A DNA stretch of 64,000 bases, taken from assembly GCF_032854445.1 (NCBI RefSeq), contig NC_088300.1:30363608-30427607 (forward strand), read 5' to 3'. The stretch is from Liolophura sinensis. Its lineage: Eukaryota; Mollusca; Polyplacophora; Chitonida; Chitonidae. A program made the translations under genes and the position numbers. Below, in pieces: positions 11,061 to 22,619 of this stretch; position 1 is the stretch's first letter, and each line of letters opens with the position of its first letter. The notes under the pieces were generated by a model. It did not search any database and was not told the origin of the DNA. It worked only from the letters and a program-made list of their open reading frames with translations.

Positions 11061-11224
11061 CAGCGCCCTGGCAGGTAGTGACAGACTTAGCGTCTATATG
11101 AAGAAATATTACATAGCTTCATTTTTTGAGAATTCAGTGGCTTGAAATGTTTTTAAACCCTACATCTCGGCAAGTGAAAGCATCCTTACCTTAGGCCTGG
11201 ATATTTTTGGTCTTGAATTATCCT

Positions 11225-11328
11225 CAGACTCTGTCCGGTGGCCTCGCAACATAATGCCAGCCTCCGTCGTATAAGTGAAATATCCGTATGTTCGGCGTAA
11301 AACATCAATCAAATAAATAAATAAACGT
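11225..11328 (+). mobile_element. SINE family A, 3' fragment
   Basis: Begins with an ACTCTGTCCGG tract, followed by ATAATGCCAGCCTCCGTCGT, ATAAGTGAAATAT and the tail AAACATCAATCAAATAAATA. Head and central body are missing. Confidence 0.8.
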
Positions 11329-12258
11329 TTCTTGACTCGTAAAGGTTTGCTTTTAGAATAAATTTGGCAGAGCTATGTGAAACCCATTTCAGCGTTTACG
11401 GATATTTGAGTTTAACGAGATACATGGGATGCATAATCATCGCAACATATACAAGAATTGATAAAACGTGACAACAGTTCATCCCTCAATCATTGTTCAG
11501 GGTGGATTCATCTGAAAGTGATTTCCCTGATATCAATTTCAAGTTTCCCAGCAAAAAGGACCAAGCATTTGCGTGAAGCAGGGGCATCCGATAGAATACA
11601 ATTGTCTAGAAATTAGAATTTGCCTGAAATATCCAAACCAAGTTTCTAGAACATGTCTCGTATATGATAATACAAAATATGGACAACCGAGACGACGGGT
11701 AAAGCCAACATGAACAAAATGAAATAAAATAAAAAATGTTTTGGCGCGACCGACGTCTTAAATTGGCAGTTTTTTGTAAAACGATTGCTCAAACATGTTA
11801 AAGTGGAATAAATCGCGGCTTGTTCACTCTAATTGCTGATGACATTTAGTTATTCTACTGTAGCTGGAATACAAAGTCAATGCAATCAATGACAGTGTTT
11901 CAAGACAAAGACATTTATCTTTTAACAATTAGATATCAGGAAAACCGACAGCTATAGTATTACACTGTCCGACTGTCTTGGTTCAACCAAGTATTACTTT
12001 GTTTGACAAATGTTAATATTTCTAAGAAATTCTTAGAACCAGATTCTTGAATCAGATTATGTACAGATTAGCGGGTAAGTTGATTCATGGTCTGCAGCAG
12101 TTAATATAATAGATTTACTCTAAGTTTTTATGCTATGAAAACTTTCTTGAAGTAGAAAGGAAGTCACTCCTAGCACCACTGGAGGCTTATTTGCATGAGA
12201 GTGTATATAGAGATTGATAGAAATAACGTGCGAATTTAGCACGATTGTACATCTTAAT
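11329..12258. other. Unassigned stretch
   Basis: No reading frame of note and no recognised repeat. AT-rich intergenic or intronic sequence. Confidence 0.4.
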
Positions 12259-12526
12259 GGGGGCCTTCGTGGCCTAGTTGGTTAGCGCGCTAGCGCAGCG
12301 TAATGACCCAGGAGTCTCTCACCAGTGCGGTCGCTGTGAGTTCCAGCCCAGCTCATGCTGGCTTCCTCTCCGGACGTATGTGGGAAGGTCTGACAGCAAC
12401 CTGCGGATGGTCGTGGGTTTACACCGGGCTCTGCCCGGTTTTCTCCCACCATAATGCTGGCCGCCGTCGTATAAGCGAAATATTCTCGAGTACGGCATCA
12501 AACACCAATCAAATAAATAAATAAAT
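12259..12526 (+). mobile_element. Full-length SINE family A
   Basis: The tRNA-like head reads GGGGCCTTCGTGGCCTAGTT, with an A-box-like TGGCCTAGTTGG and a diverged B-box-like GTGAGTTCCAGCCC, about 60 nt apart as in tRNAs with a long variable arm. The body continues through GTATGTGGGAAGGTCTGACA, ACCTGCGGATGGTCG and ATAATGCTGGCCGCCGTCGT to an (AAAT)n tail. These are features of a tRNA-derived, RNA polymerase III-transcribed SINE. No clear TSD was found. Confidence 0.9.
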
Positions 12527-12551
12527 GAAAGCAGGGGTGGGTGTATTTATT

Positions 12552-12810
12552 AATTTAATTATTTATTTATTTGATTGGTGTTTTACGATGTACTCAAGAA
12601 TATTGCACTTATACGACGGCGGCCAGCATTATTGTGGAAGGAAACCAGACAGAGTACAGGGAAAACCCACGATCATCCGCAGATTGCAAACAGACCTTCC
12701 CACGTACGACCGGAGAGGAAGCCATCATCCACTGGGCTTGAGCTCATAGCGACGGCACTGGTGAGAGGCTTTTGGGTCAATGCGCCGCTCTGGCATGCTA
12801 ACCGCCCAGG
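12552..12810 (-). mobile_element. SINE family A, nearly full length
   Basis: Opens with an (ATTT)n run and TTGATTGGTGTTTTACGATG. It continues through the reversed body to GCATGCTAACCGCCCAGGAG, a decayed head. It lies tail-to-tail with the copy at 12259-12526, about 25 bp away, so the two could pair in an RNA that spans both. Confidence 0.85.
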
Positions 12811-12884
12811 AGAGAGTGTGGAAGCTCCTTGTAAAGTTAGCTGTGTGACAGGCAGACGAGAATTTTAAGAGGCCTGTGAATATT

Positions 12885-13140
12885 TATTTATTTCATTGTT
12901 GAGTAACGCCACACAAGAATTTTTCACTTGATAGCGGTCGGAATTTATCGTGGGAACCAGAGTGCCCAGGTTAAACCATGGGAAATTGAAAAGGTACAGA
13001 CAATTGTTCACAGACGTGGCGTAGAGATATGCGCACAATATTGGTGGGGGGACCAGTGGTCATCAACCAACCTTACACACTGGCTCCAGTGTTTGCCGCG
13101 AGTCATTCATCCTACATACCCACCGGTTAGCTAGCGGATC
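12885..13140 (-). mobile_element. Degenerate SINE, family C type
   Basis: Starts with TATTTATTTCATTGTTGAGT and AACGCCACACAAGAATTTTT. The body includes a GTGGGAACCAGAGTGCCCAG tract and a later CACCGGTTAGCTAGCGGATC tract. It is only loosely similar to the piece at 7795-7990. Assignment as a SINE rests on the tail-like start and the conserved opening motif. Confidence 0.45.
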
Positions 13141-16100
13141 ACTGATGTTCAAGTGACGTGTGCCGGGTGCTCAAGCAGCGCTCTAATTTCGCAGATTCCA
13201 TTTAAAAATTGGCTGCTTCACTCATCGCTAAAATACCAGTGAAATGCATAGTTTAACAATCCCGCACATGTGCGTTGCAAACGTATTAATTAGGGCGAAT
13301 TTTAATAACCTTTAGAAAAATTCGCCCGACTTTAGTCACTAAAACGGCGATTTCATGAAAAGAATGACTCTTGTCAAACAGTGAAATCACTGTATAGGTC
13401 AGTTATCCCCTTTGATAAGCCTGATGATCACCCAGTCGAGGCCGTCTCTCGCGACCTCTGTGACAAAAGAACACCTCAGCCTCAGGGGGTAATTATAACG
13501 TAGTATGCACAAAAGAAGACAGATTGTAGTGCACAAGTATTCAGTAAAATTAACAGTGGACATCACATCGTTCTTAGACTGTGCATCGTGTCGGAACAGA
13601 CAGAATATTGTGTAGTTTTCTTTTATTACTACCACTTGGTGTAAAACCCTTTAACATCCAATTTGCAAGTAAATAGATCTTTTTAAAATACGAATATTTA
13701 TTTAGTGTATTAAAAAGTCAAAAGTGAAAAAAATAAAATAAACGAGCCTCAGCAGATAGATCACTATACAAAATTCGTTTAATTATTTTTTGTGAACTAA
13801 ATGCAAGAAAATGCTCGAATTCTATTTTGTGTGTTATAGGTTTTTTTATTTTTTTCATTTCTTGTATGGCAACTTCTTTTGTGTGTGGAATGGACTAGAT
13901 ATGGCTCATTCAGACAAACTGCCACAAAAAAATATTGGCTCTTTTTTAGTTACTGCACAATTGAAATGGATGTATCTATAGTACAAACACGCGCCTAACA
14001 GTGTTCGCAGTGGGAATATATATATATCCATTTCATATAAGATATATCCGGTTTTCGGCTAATGGCTTCATCCATTTAGACATAACGTATAAGGTAATTA
14101 CATCACGATTTATGTTTTCCCAGAATTAATCAAAAAGCTTTCTGATATCCAGAGTAGTGGATCTCGCGCCAGGTCCCAAGGGGTAGAGGACGACAAAACA
14201 AATGTGCTTGATAAAATTCTTTCAAACACGCTGTCTTAATGAAAGATTTACGAGAAAGACAATTTTCCCGTAATTGAAGTAAAACGTCCGAATATGTTAT
14301 GGTAGCAGCGCTATTTTCCAGCACAAACCGGCCAGTTTAAATCTGGTGTCATGAGCCGTCTGGTTTACTGTCCATGACATCTGGCCCCTACCCAGGCGTA
14401 CATGGCATCAACTTCTCACCACCAGCTGGGTTTAAACCTGGCCTGCGGTAAGGTTTTCTCAGGGCACTAAACGGTATGACGTTTATAAACACATTCATAT
14501 ACATCCCCCCACCCCCTCACCACCATTCAAGAAGTAAATTGTTCCATCAAGCAGGTTTGTGTAAGTCGCGTTGTCTTACCAAATGACCAACACACACCGT
14601 CGTCTGCTGTCTGACGTCATCTCAGTGTAGCTGGACATTGGCTACAGCAGTACCCAATGAGGATTCAAAGCCAGGAAGCTTGCTTTAAATTTATCTCCGA
14701 ATTTCCCTAGGTCAGCTTGTGTTTTCTGTGTCAGACACCTAACACCGTAGCCTTAGGTGTATCCAAGAATGTTTGATAGCCAAAGTGTACTGTAGGCCTA
14801 CATGTCTGTTGTGATAACCGTGATTTCATATCCTTCGCCGAGTTGTGTGAAGTACCCCATTTAGCAGGAGTGTAAAAGTAATAATGCTACAATTCTCGGC
14901 GCATCCAAAGAAAAAACAATGATAAAAAAAACTAAGAAGACCATTACATGAAGAAAATCTGTTTAATAAAATATCTGAATAGTTCAGAATGAAAGAATAT
15001 ATTGGCAAAATAACGGAGAAGGAAAGTGAGTTCAAAGAGGAGCATATATCAGCCATTCAGAGAACAAACAAAAGTACAAAAATACGAGTGAAAGTGATAG
15101 TGAAAGAACGACTGCATGTAAAATTTGTTTTTTTTTTATTGTCGAATAATAAAAAAAAATAGAATGCATCTTAGTTCGAACTACAACGTTCTTGTCCGAA
15201 TCTTGCATCTTAGTGCTGCTTAAGCAATAAAGATTTGTGGTATTCACCCACTGCGGCTAAAAATCGTCAGAAATTACTTTGTGTTCCTAATTTTCACTCC
15301 CGGTCAACAGAATGGATGCCCAACGCTGTCCACGTAAAATAGACGACGCAAACGTCCGCCAGGGCAGCCGCTTCACTGCTTATGGGGTCAGGGAATACTG
15401 TTGCACAAATTTTTTGAACAAAAATGCTTATTTCTGGTACCTTACTCAAAGCAAAGTACAACTCGTCAGAGTTGGTCTCCAAGTTAATATGGCCATGGAA
15501 TTGGCAAGAGGATTTTCCCTGCCACACCTATCGGGATTCGATACGGCCACATGACAAACGCGTTTACTTCAACGCGCACCAATGCATTCAAGCCTGTCTG
15601 TACACATTCATTCACACTCTCCACACACGCGTTTTTCTTATTGGAAGTAACCAATTCTTTTCCAATAAACTCAAGTACATTTGTTCTTATAGTGTGGTGA
15701 CAGTCATTTTTTAGCTCATCGTTTCAGCTTGCGTTTCACTTAAAATGATATACATTTCTATCCCTATTCATCGCTTTGCTGCCATCGTTTCTTCACACAT
15801 CGGTTGTTTCTTTCATTATGATTCGTAATACACATGAATTATTTAAACCATATACATTGACGATGTCTCGAAAAGCAAAGTTACTAATGGTATTTTAGTA
15901 ATAATGGTTATTATCTTAGTATCTGGTCTTTTAATCTTATTATTGTTTATTTGCATCACGGTGATACATACCCTGATAGTTCAGAGTGTTCCACTTTACG
16001 TTTTGCTGGAAGGTACTACGATGTCTGTGAAAAGAAATGTTGACTTGCCTTAAGATACAATCAAACTGTCTGAATTACTGTACATGGAAGTAAATCCACT

Positions 16101-17324
16101 GACTTGGGCAAGTAATGCTTTTATTATTGCTCGTTATGAAAGCCTAGCAGCTCACCGGAAAGAGGAATACCACTGAATGCCGGAATTGCTGAAGGGACAA
16201 TGCCCAGAACTCAGGTAATAAGGTAGACTTGTGGACTGCAAGCCTATGTCTAACACAGTTTTATTGTACTGGCTGCCATAGGTTATTGTAATTAGCGTCA
16301 CACTATTTTATACTAATTCAATAATCTCGACAGCGAAAGATATTATTAAGGCAAATGAGCTTTATAGTACAGAACAGTTAGAGTAGTTGTGAAGAACTTT
16401 AAATAGTTGTAGGCCGTATACGTTGATTTTTATTATAAGTGTCCTTATCTGACATGAAAAGGGATGGCTGATCATATACAGAAGGCTTAAAAGTGTTTAT
16501 TTCTTACATGGCAATATTTGTTTTAATAGATTTAATCGCAACGTTCATTCGTATTCATTCAGTGAAACAAACATGCATGTGTTTTAAATTACTTATGGCT
16601 ACATATTAGGGAGTAACTTTAGCAAAACTATCCAAGGCACAATAAAAAATATCACCGTTTCAAGGAGACTTTAATGAATTTTGGTCACATATGATCTTTA
16701 GTTTAACTGATTCGCTTCATTTTTGATTCAAAGAGGGAATAAGGTCTTATTTTACCAGTTAGGACAATCCTTTTCCTTTGGTATATGATTGCATCGGTAT
16801 AAAATAAACCGAAATATCTAATCACATTGTATGGCTTTTATGTAGATAATATTCAGTTTTGTGAAGCTCTTAACTAAGAAAAGATACACATATTCCACGC
16901 GACTGGGAATATTGAGATTGTTATCTTGGTACGATGAGAATCGTTAAGTTCCGTCATCAAATTGGCGTTGTAAAATATATAATCAATTTCAATAAAATCA
17001 ACGGAGCAAGCCGATTGAGAACAATTATATTTGTTGTCATTGCTAAGAGGATATTTAGTCTTGCAGCAACGCTTAGTTAAACCCAAGACGATTCGTCTTT
17101 TTAAGGTCTTTGCTAACCAGTTGTGCAAGAAATCTAGATATTCCACAAGAGATATTTGGTAATTTGACGCCTGTAAAGATCCCATTTACTTTCTTTAGAG
17201 TTGAGGGGGTACCTTTTGAGAACCCGACATGAAAACATTGTGTACGTCTGTGGAAAACTTTAACTGGACATTTGACCCAGTTAGCGCTTTTGACAGACAT
17301 TACTTCCACTATGTATTACATTTG
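13141..17324. other. Unassigned stretch
   Basis: Frames of 60-103 codons on both strands (for example 15312-15554, 15424-15714 and 16874-17185) overlap and show no domain. A perfect 11-bp-arm hairpin, GGGCGAATTTT to AAAATTCGCCC, lies at about 13293-13327. A weak inverted pair of TTTAAA-centred motifs bounds about 14330-14453. No host gene was recognised. Confidence 0.4.
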
Positions 17325-17440
17325 ATTCATTTATTTGATTCGTGTTTTTACACCGTGCTGATGGTGGATCAATAATAGTTAGAGTTAGGTGCTTTCCCAC
17401 TCACGGAGGATTCGCTCTTCTATGATCATGTAACACAATA
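17325..17440 (-). mobile_element. Degenerate SINE fragment, family C type
   Basis: TTCATTTATTTGATTCGTGT followed by a TTTTTACACCGTGCTGATGG tract and GTGCTTTCCCACTCACGGAG. The tail-like opening resembles the reversed end of the other SINEs, but the body is too decayed to place firmly. Confidence 0.4.
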
Positions 17441-18700
17441 TCAACACAATATGACAAGATATGTCTTTTACTTTATTTAGAGGAAATTGCAATGTTGACT
17501 CACAAAATGGAAAATGCCAAGTTGCCGATGCAGTTGTATAAACTGAGGGAAAATTTGTGTCACTTTCAAGATGATGGAAGCCAGGAGTTTCGTACTTTGA
17601 AGTTGATGGTATCTGATTGCACGGTTATTGCTAGCGAAAAATAACACTGAAATAGCTCCAACATTTTTAAATGCAAAGCTAAGGAACATATATGGTTCTT
17701 CATAAACGCCTCGAAAATTAATATTTCAGCACTGGGTCGTGATGCGAATGCTAAAAGATGTGTGATATTCTCTGAAGTTTCACCACCGATCAACCAGTCA
17801 TTCCGTAGTCAAACCGGAGAGGATTGGAAGCTTTTGGCAAAAGTCTGCTGATTTGTTTGTTTCAGTGGTTAACCTGGAATTTAACAATACTGAAACGCCT
17901 TTCGAAGCAAACTAATTACATACTCCATATGTTAACGATTTACGCGTTAGGGCTAATCAATGTTCCCTCGATTTGGGGGGCTTTAAGCCACCTCTGTGCC
18001 GTTTTCGTACAAGGTTGGTTTTAATCTGGTGACTTCAGGGTAACAAGTCAGCAACTTACAATAGGTTTTCAAGCATTTTAAGTGTATTGATTCATATGTA
18101 TACTTTGCAGTACTTTCACAAAACTTTCTACTATACTTCTCTCGTACATTTTCACCCACACTTAGTGGCTTTATAGTAACCCATTCATTTCCGAAAAATG
18201 TTGGGAAAGAGATATATCTGTTGACAGAGTGGGCCAAAAGCGGTAATCAGATTGTCCTTTCGGTGTCTACCAGCGGTAGATAATGCGGTAACTACGTTCT
18301 CATTGCATCTCAGAAGGAACAACCATTACTAAACGAAACTTCCATGTATGAAGAAAGAAAATATTTACTCTGTTCGCGTTTGGGTAACACAAAAACAGTA
18401 TTACTCACTTTAGACAATCTGTCAAGTTGACTCATCATCTAGCCTAATATAACAAGCCATAAAGTTCCGCACAAGTAATTTACGACTTACATCAGCCAAA
18501 GTGTGATGAATGAGGCATCCGACGTCAGCAAAGAACATACATATCCATAGTTCAACTAAAGGTTAAGGTAGCTGACCTTACCCTGTTCTTGTAATTGCCA
18601 AAACCGTGTTATGAAAACATTCAGAACAAAACCTGTTGTAATGTCTGGCACTGAGCAAATGATTGCCTCCAAAATTGTGGTTTCTGGCCGTGTGGGTCCT
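17441..18700. other. Unassigned stretch
   Basis: Overlapping frames at 17477-17793 (minus), 17824-18024 (plus) and 17983-18237 (minus) have no recognisable domain and disagree in strand. Nothing else was seen. Confidence 0.4.
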
Positions 18701-18927
18701 TGGGGCCGATTCCACAACCACATTTCTGACGTACATGTAAGTGAAAATTTAAAACAACGTCACAAAGATTAGTTTTTGGTTATGAAAGTTGAAATTTTGA
18801 CACATTTGTCTTAAGATAACATTAATGAGGTGGTCAAAATTGTAAGTTACATGGCTTGCAAATAAGCTCTAAAATCATATTTCAAATTTTCACGTAAGTC
18901 AGAAATGGTTCTGTGGGATTGGCCATA
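18701..18927. mobile_element. MITE-like element with about 30-bp terminal inverted repeats
   Basis: The left end, GGGGCCGATTCCACAACCAC followed by ATTTCTGAC, is the approximate reverse complement of the right end, GTCAGAAATGG followed by TTCTGTGGGATTGGCC. The 170-bp interior is AT-rich and non-coding. A second copy with similar ends lies at 52905-53077. No TSD could be fixed by eye. Confidence 0.7.
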
Positions 18928-19439
18928 GGTCCACACGTGGCTTAAGTCAGAGGATGTGTCAGGTTCTAGACGAGGTCTGGTGTAATAAAGTTGTAACAGT
19001 GTATGGGGAATAAATGGGATTTCACTGGTACAATCAACAAGTCAATATTACAATCTCTAACATGGCGGCTTTTACGAAACCTTATCCTTGATTAATACGG
19101 CTATAACAACTAGTACTAATGTAGCCATAGCTGGACATATCGATTTGCTTTCTTCCTACTTGAACACCACAGATGTATTATTCGATAACCGGTGGTCATT
19201 ACACACAAATATTGAAATATAATATCCTAGCTGGTTCAAATCAACAAAGGCCTTTTGATCCAATGGTTGGTTCTGTATCAATCACAATGTATTAACGTTT
19301 ATCAAATATCGAAAAGGGTGTTTAGGAAACCTGCTTATCCGCGACCGAAACGCTAGCGTCTTGTCGACTTTGTTTATGAGCTTTAAATTCGTTTCTGGTT
19401 TTTCCTTCAGTTTGAAATCAAATATGACTTTACAGCATC
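18928..19439. other. Unassigned stretch
   Basis: No frame, repeat or RNA gene recognised. Confidence 0.4.
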
Positions 19440-20440
19440 ACAGTTCTTCCTCATGACACAGTGTAAGTTAGGTAAACTGGGTTGAACTGTTCAGTTGTTG
19501 ATCTGTATTTGTCTCGTGCGGTTAGAAAACCTTTGTCACAATATTGAAGAGAATTCATGTCTACATTTCTAAAATTTATTATAATGACCCCAATGACCTT
19601 GAAAATTAGGGCAGGTTCTTCCCTATGACGAAGTATAAGTTTAGTGAACTTGAGTTGAACAATTAAGCAAAGAAGGACAAAACGCGAGTACTTCCTCATG
19701 ATTGTGCATATGTGGTATTTCAACTGTCAAAATGTTTTCAGGGAAATGGATGGACGGACGAGAGAAATGGGACAACACCGCTGGAAAAATCAATCTTCAT
19801 GAATTAAAGTGTGGTATAGGTTTTAACGAACTAAAGAGACATAGCGTTTAAAAGATGCACTGTTTAGCAGGATATACCCCAATAGACGAACAGACAGATG
19901 GCAAGTTGGACTGGATTGATCATGGAGCATTAAAATAGAATAGGGTTCATCCACAAACCCAGATTTTCATTTTCTTTATGTTTCTTTATTTATGTTTAGT
20001 AAACATTGGTTACAATTTCAAATAGACAAAATTCGCCGAAACCCAATACGGTTGTTCCTTTTGACAAAGTTGATGTATGGCGAACTCGGGGTAAACTTTT
20101 CAATGATATAAATTGTTAACAGGAATATGGACTGACGGATGACAGTTAACGATTGATGATGAAAATTAAATTAAAAATTAAATAGCCACATCAACATTGC
20201 CTAGATTTACATTTTACCCTGTTATCAAGCCTTTCATAAAACTTCAACTTTAATGACCGGAATGACGTTTCGAGTCGCTGAATTCAAGCCTTACTCATGA
20301 CAAAGAGTAAATGTGGTGTAAGATAAGTGAACTTGGCGTAAACTTGAGAAAGTGTCTTATCAAGACAATGTACAGAAGGACGGACTGACTGACGGTTGAA
20401 CGATTGGAGGATAAGTAAGAAGGAAACCAGATAAAGACAT
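19440..20440. repeat. Degenerate long-unit tandem repeat
   Basis: Four loosely similar segments recur. One motif is CTCATGACA-AGTGTAAGTT-like (near 19452, 19620, 20060 and 20288). It is followed by a GTGAACTTG or GTAAACT tract and then by GAC-rich runs such as GGATGGACGGACGAGAG (19748), GACTGACGGATGACAG (20130) and GGACGGACTGACTGACGG (20378). A second motif, AATGACCCCAATGACCTTGA (19583) and AATGACCGGAATGACGTTTC (20252), precedes two of them. Spacing is a few hundred bp. The array is old and uneven. Confidence 0.6.
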
Positions 20441-20662
20441 CTGTTCTCAGTCAACCGCAGCCATTTTAATGTCCCCTCAACTACACACAACCCAAACATA
20501 CCAAGTATTACAAGCACGCACAGCAAGCCCTGTCGAAATTCAGTCTTTCCGTTCTAAAAGGTACATACTTCCACCCATAACACTGACATCATATGAGTCA
20601 CACATTACTACATACAACATCGAACTCAACCTCAAAAATAAAATAAACAAAATGTCTGTAAA

Positions 20663-20720
20663 TGAATGATTATGGCTTAACACCACATCGGCAATATACC
20701 AGTCACATCGTAGCGACAAG
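20663..20720 (-). mobile_element. Minimal SINE insertion (family D) with 11-bp TSD
   Basis: Flanked by perfect copies of ATGTCTGTAAA at 20652-20662 and 20721-20731. The 58-bp insert carries GATTATGGCTTAACACCACA and TCGGCAATATACC, the same unit as at 4761-4822, and starts at the same position. Confidence 0.75.
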
Positions 20721-20790
20721 ATGTCTGTAAAAATCGAAGAATTTATTTACTTCTCTGTTACATCGCAATGCCTACTTTCCCTTGCCTACT

Positions 20791-20793
<3 letters not shown>

Positions 20794-20867
<74 letters not shown>
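20794..20867. repeat. (TA)n microsatellite
   Basis: About 37 uninterrupted TA units. Confidence 0.97.
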
Positions 20868-20868
<1 letters not shown>

Positions 20869-20946
20869 TTTAAATAAACCATTCGTCGATCACAAATCAA
20901 AACGTACGCATTATCAAGGCAACTGAAAAATTGCCAAAGTGTATAA

Positions 20947-21330
20947 ATGAGTTCTTTTAAACGTGTATTTTTCATGTTCGTAATCCGCTGTCTAGTCACT
21001 GGTGTTCGGCGTTATACTGTAAATGACAATCACAAAAAGATATTGAGCGTGGAAGGTAAATATTACCGTTCATTTAATATTGGTCGTAATAGGATGTCTG
21101 TGATGTGGGCGTCAGACAACCGCCGGGAATCAACACAGACTCCAAACAAGATTGAGGATTCCTGGACGCCAAGACTGACAACCCCAACAACGAAAACTAA
21201 TCATCGGTTGATATCTGACATGTTTATCCATCGCACCGACACAGCTTTAGATTGCGAAAAAGCGGGAGAAAGAAATTTGACAAATTTCCGCAGATGCCTA
21301 CAAGGAAAGAGATTAGACCGTATTGTTTGA
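20947..21330 (+). other. 127-codon open frame, unknown and probably not a gene
   Basis: A plus-strand open frame starts with ATG at 20947 and encodes a basic peptide (many Arg, Lys and Asn residues, with a short hydrophobic N-terminal stretch near residues 8-19). No domain is recognised and no splice context is evident. It sits between a TA microsatellite and a TIR element. It is among the longer frames outside transposons here, but random frames of this size are expected in 64 kb. Confidence 0.25.
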
Positions 21331-21454
21331 TCTTGTGATTTCGACCACACTGCAAGCGTAGTCGAATTAAATCTTTTATGTTCGACTAAAGTTTTAGACA
21401 AGGTATTGGCAGTAGTTCTTAATCATCCTTCTGGTTTGTCATGTATATGCAATG

Positions 21455-21666
21455 CACTGAGGGGAAATTTGGGTCAGCTGACTCAAAAATCTGAGTTATA
21501 CCATTGAGCTCATATGACCAGATCTTTTGAGTTGTAAAACTCATCTGGCTATATTGCCTCCTGACCTGGTCAGTTGAAAACTCACAACGTGTATTTCATG
21601 ATCAGCTGATCTGTTTATTTGATCTCAGATTTTATTTGTCATTTGACCCAAATGTTTCTCTCAGTG
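21455..21666. mobile_element. MITE-like element with terminal inverted repeats
   Basis: The left end CACTGAGGGGAAATTTGGGT and the right end ACCCAAATGTTTCTCTCAGTG are approximate reverse complements over about 20 bp. The 212-bp element is non-coding and contains several internal palindromic GACTCA, TGAGTT and TGATCAG motifs. The CACTGAG terminus might suggest a CACTA- or hAT-related type, but no TSD is clear. Confidence 0.75.
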
Positions 21667-22207
21667 TGGAATTCTCCAGAATATGGACGATGCTCTCGTG
21701 TCGGGGAACAAATTTTAAAACATTTTCTTTAATGCTATTAGTTTTTGACTCGCACTGCCACCTTTAGGCATAATCTATAAATAAATTTGTGTGGCAGTGA
21801 TTCGCTTCCTTATGCACATAGATAAATAGCCATTGGATATAATTATGTAAAAGCAAATGGCTTCGTGAAAGCAAATACGGCCCTGTCGCTGTTTCCGGTG
21901 TAGACAGTTCTGACATATTACGCAATCTTTCTGGAAAATCTAATTGAAAATATCGATACAAAGTTTCTTTGTTCTTTTATATTAGGACTACAAAAAGCAA
22001 AAAAAAACATAATTTGCAACCAGATTTTATTGTCAGATCACTCACCTGCGAGATAAGCCTTTGTGCATCGAAAACTATATCAGCTATCAAGAACTGAAGA
22101 ATTATGCTTTGAAATTACAACAACGACAACAGTAAGTCAAGCCCTATTGTACATACTGTGCTTCTACATTTAGTAGCCGAACAAACATTGTAACACTTAA
22201 AGGTGTA

Positions 22208-22381
22208 TTTATTTATTTATTTATTTATTTGACCGTGTTTTAGGCGTACTCAAGAATATTTCACTTATACCAAGGCGGCCAGCATTATGGTCGTCCGCAG
22301 GTTGCTGATAGACCTTCCCACGTACGGCCGGAGAGGAAGCCAGCATGAGTTGGACTTGAACTCACGGCGAACGCATTGGTG
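22208..22381 (-). mobile_element. SINE family A with 12-bp TSD, 5'-truncated
   Basis: Flanked by perfect copies of CTTAAAGGTGTA at 22196-22207 and 22382-22393. The insert runs from an (ATTT)n tail to the segment just inside the tRNA-like head (GGCGAACGCATTGGTG). A central deletion removes part of the CCCACCATAATG region. Confidence 0.9.
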
Positions 22382-22393
22382 CTTAAAGGTGTA

Positions 22394-22619
22394 AGGCTAC
22401 CAGTGACGTCTAATACATTACACTTGACATCATTGCATTTTTTTCTAATTCTGCTTTTTATTTACATGCAATTAGAACAAAACCCTCGCTAAGAGAGGTT
22501 GACAGGAGGCTGTATTTCACCGGTTGAATGTGACCATTCCACATTATCACAATGTCGTCGCTGCTCGCGTTTACTGTCTATGCTGTGGGGTCTTATAAAC
22601 ATATTATATTATGACCACT
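22394..22619 (+). repeat. Family R fragment, direct
   Basis: Carries ordered family R landmarks: GACGTCTAATACATTACA, an ACATGCAATTAGAACAAAAC tract, TATTTCACCGGTTGAATGTG and a TTTACTGTCTATGCTGTGG tract. See 36000-37804 for the best-preserved order. Confidence 0.6.

Noticed and set aside
12259-12360. tRNA-like sequence with A and B boxes
   Set aside because: It is the head of SINE A and is repeated many times with a common 3' body; it does not fold as an intact tRNA gene by eye.
14330-14453. Possible TIR element bounded by GGCCAGTTTAAATCTGG-like ends
   Set aside because: The inverted match is short, needs indels and has no second copy in the window.
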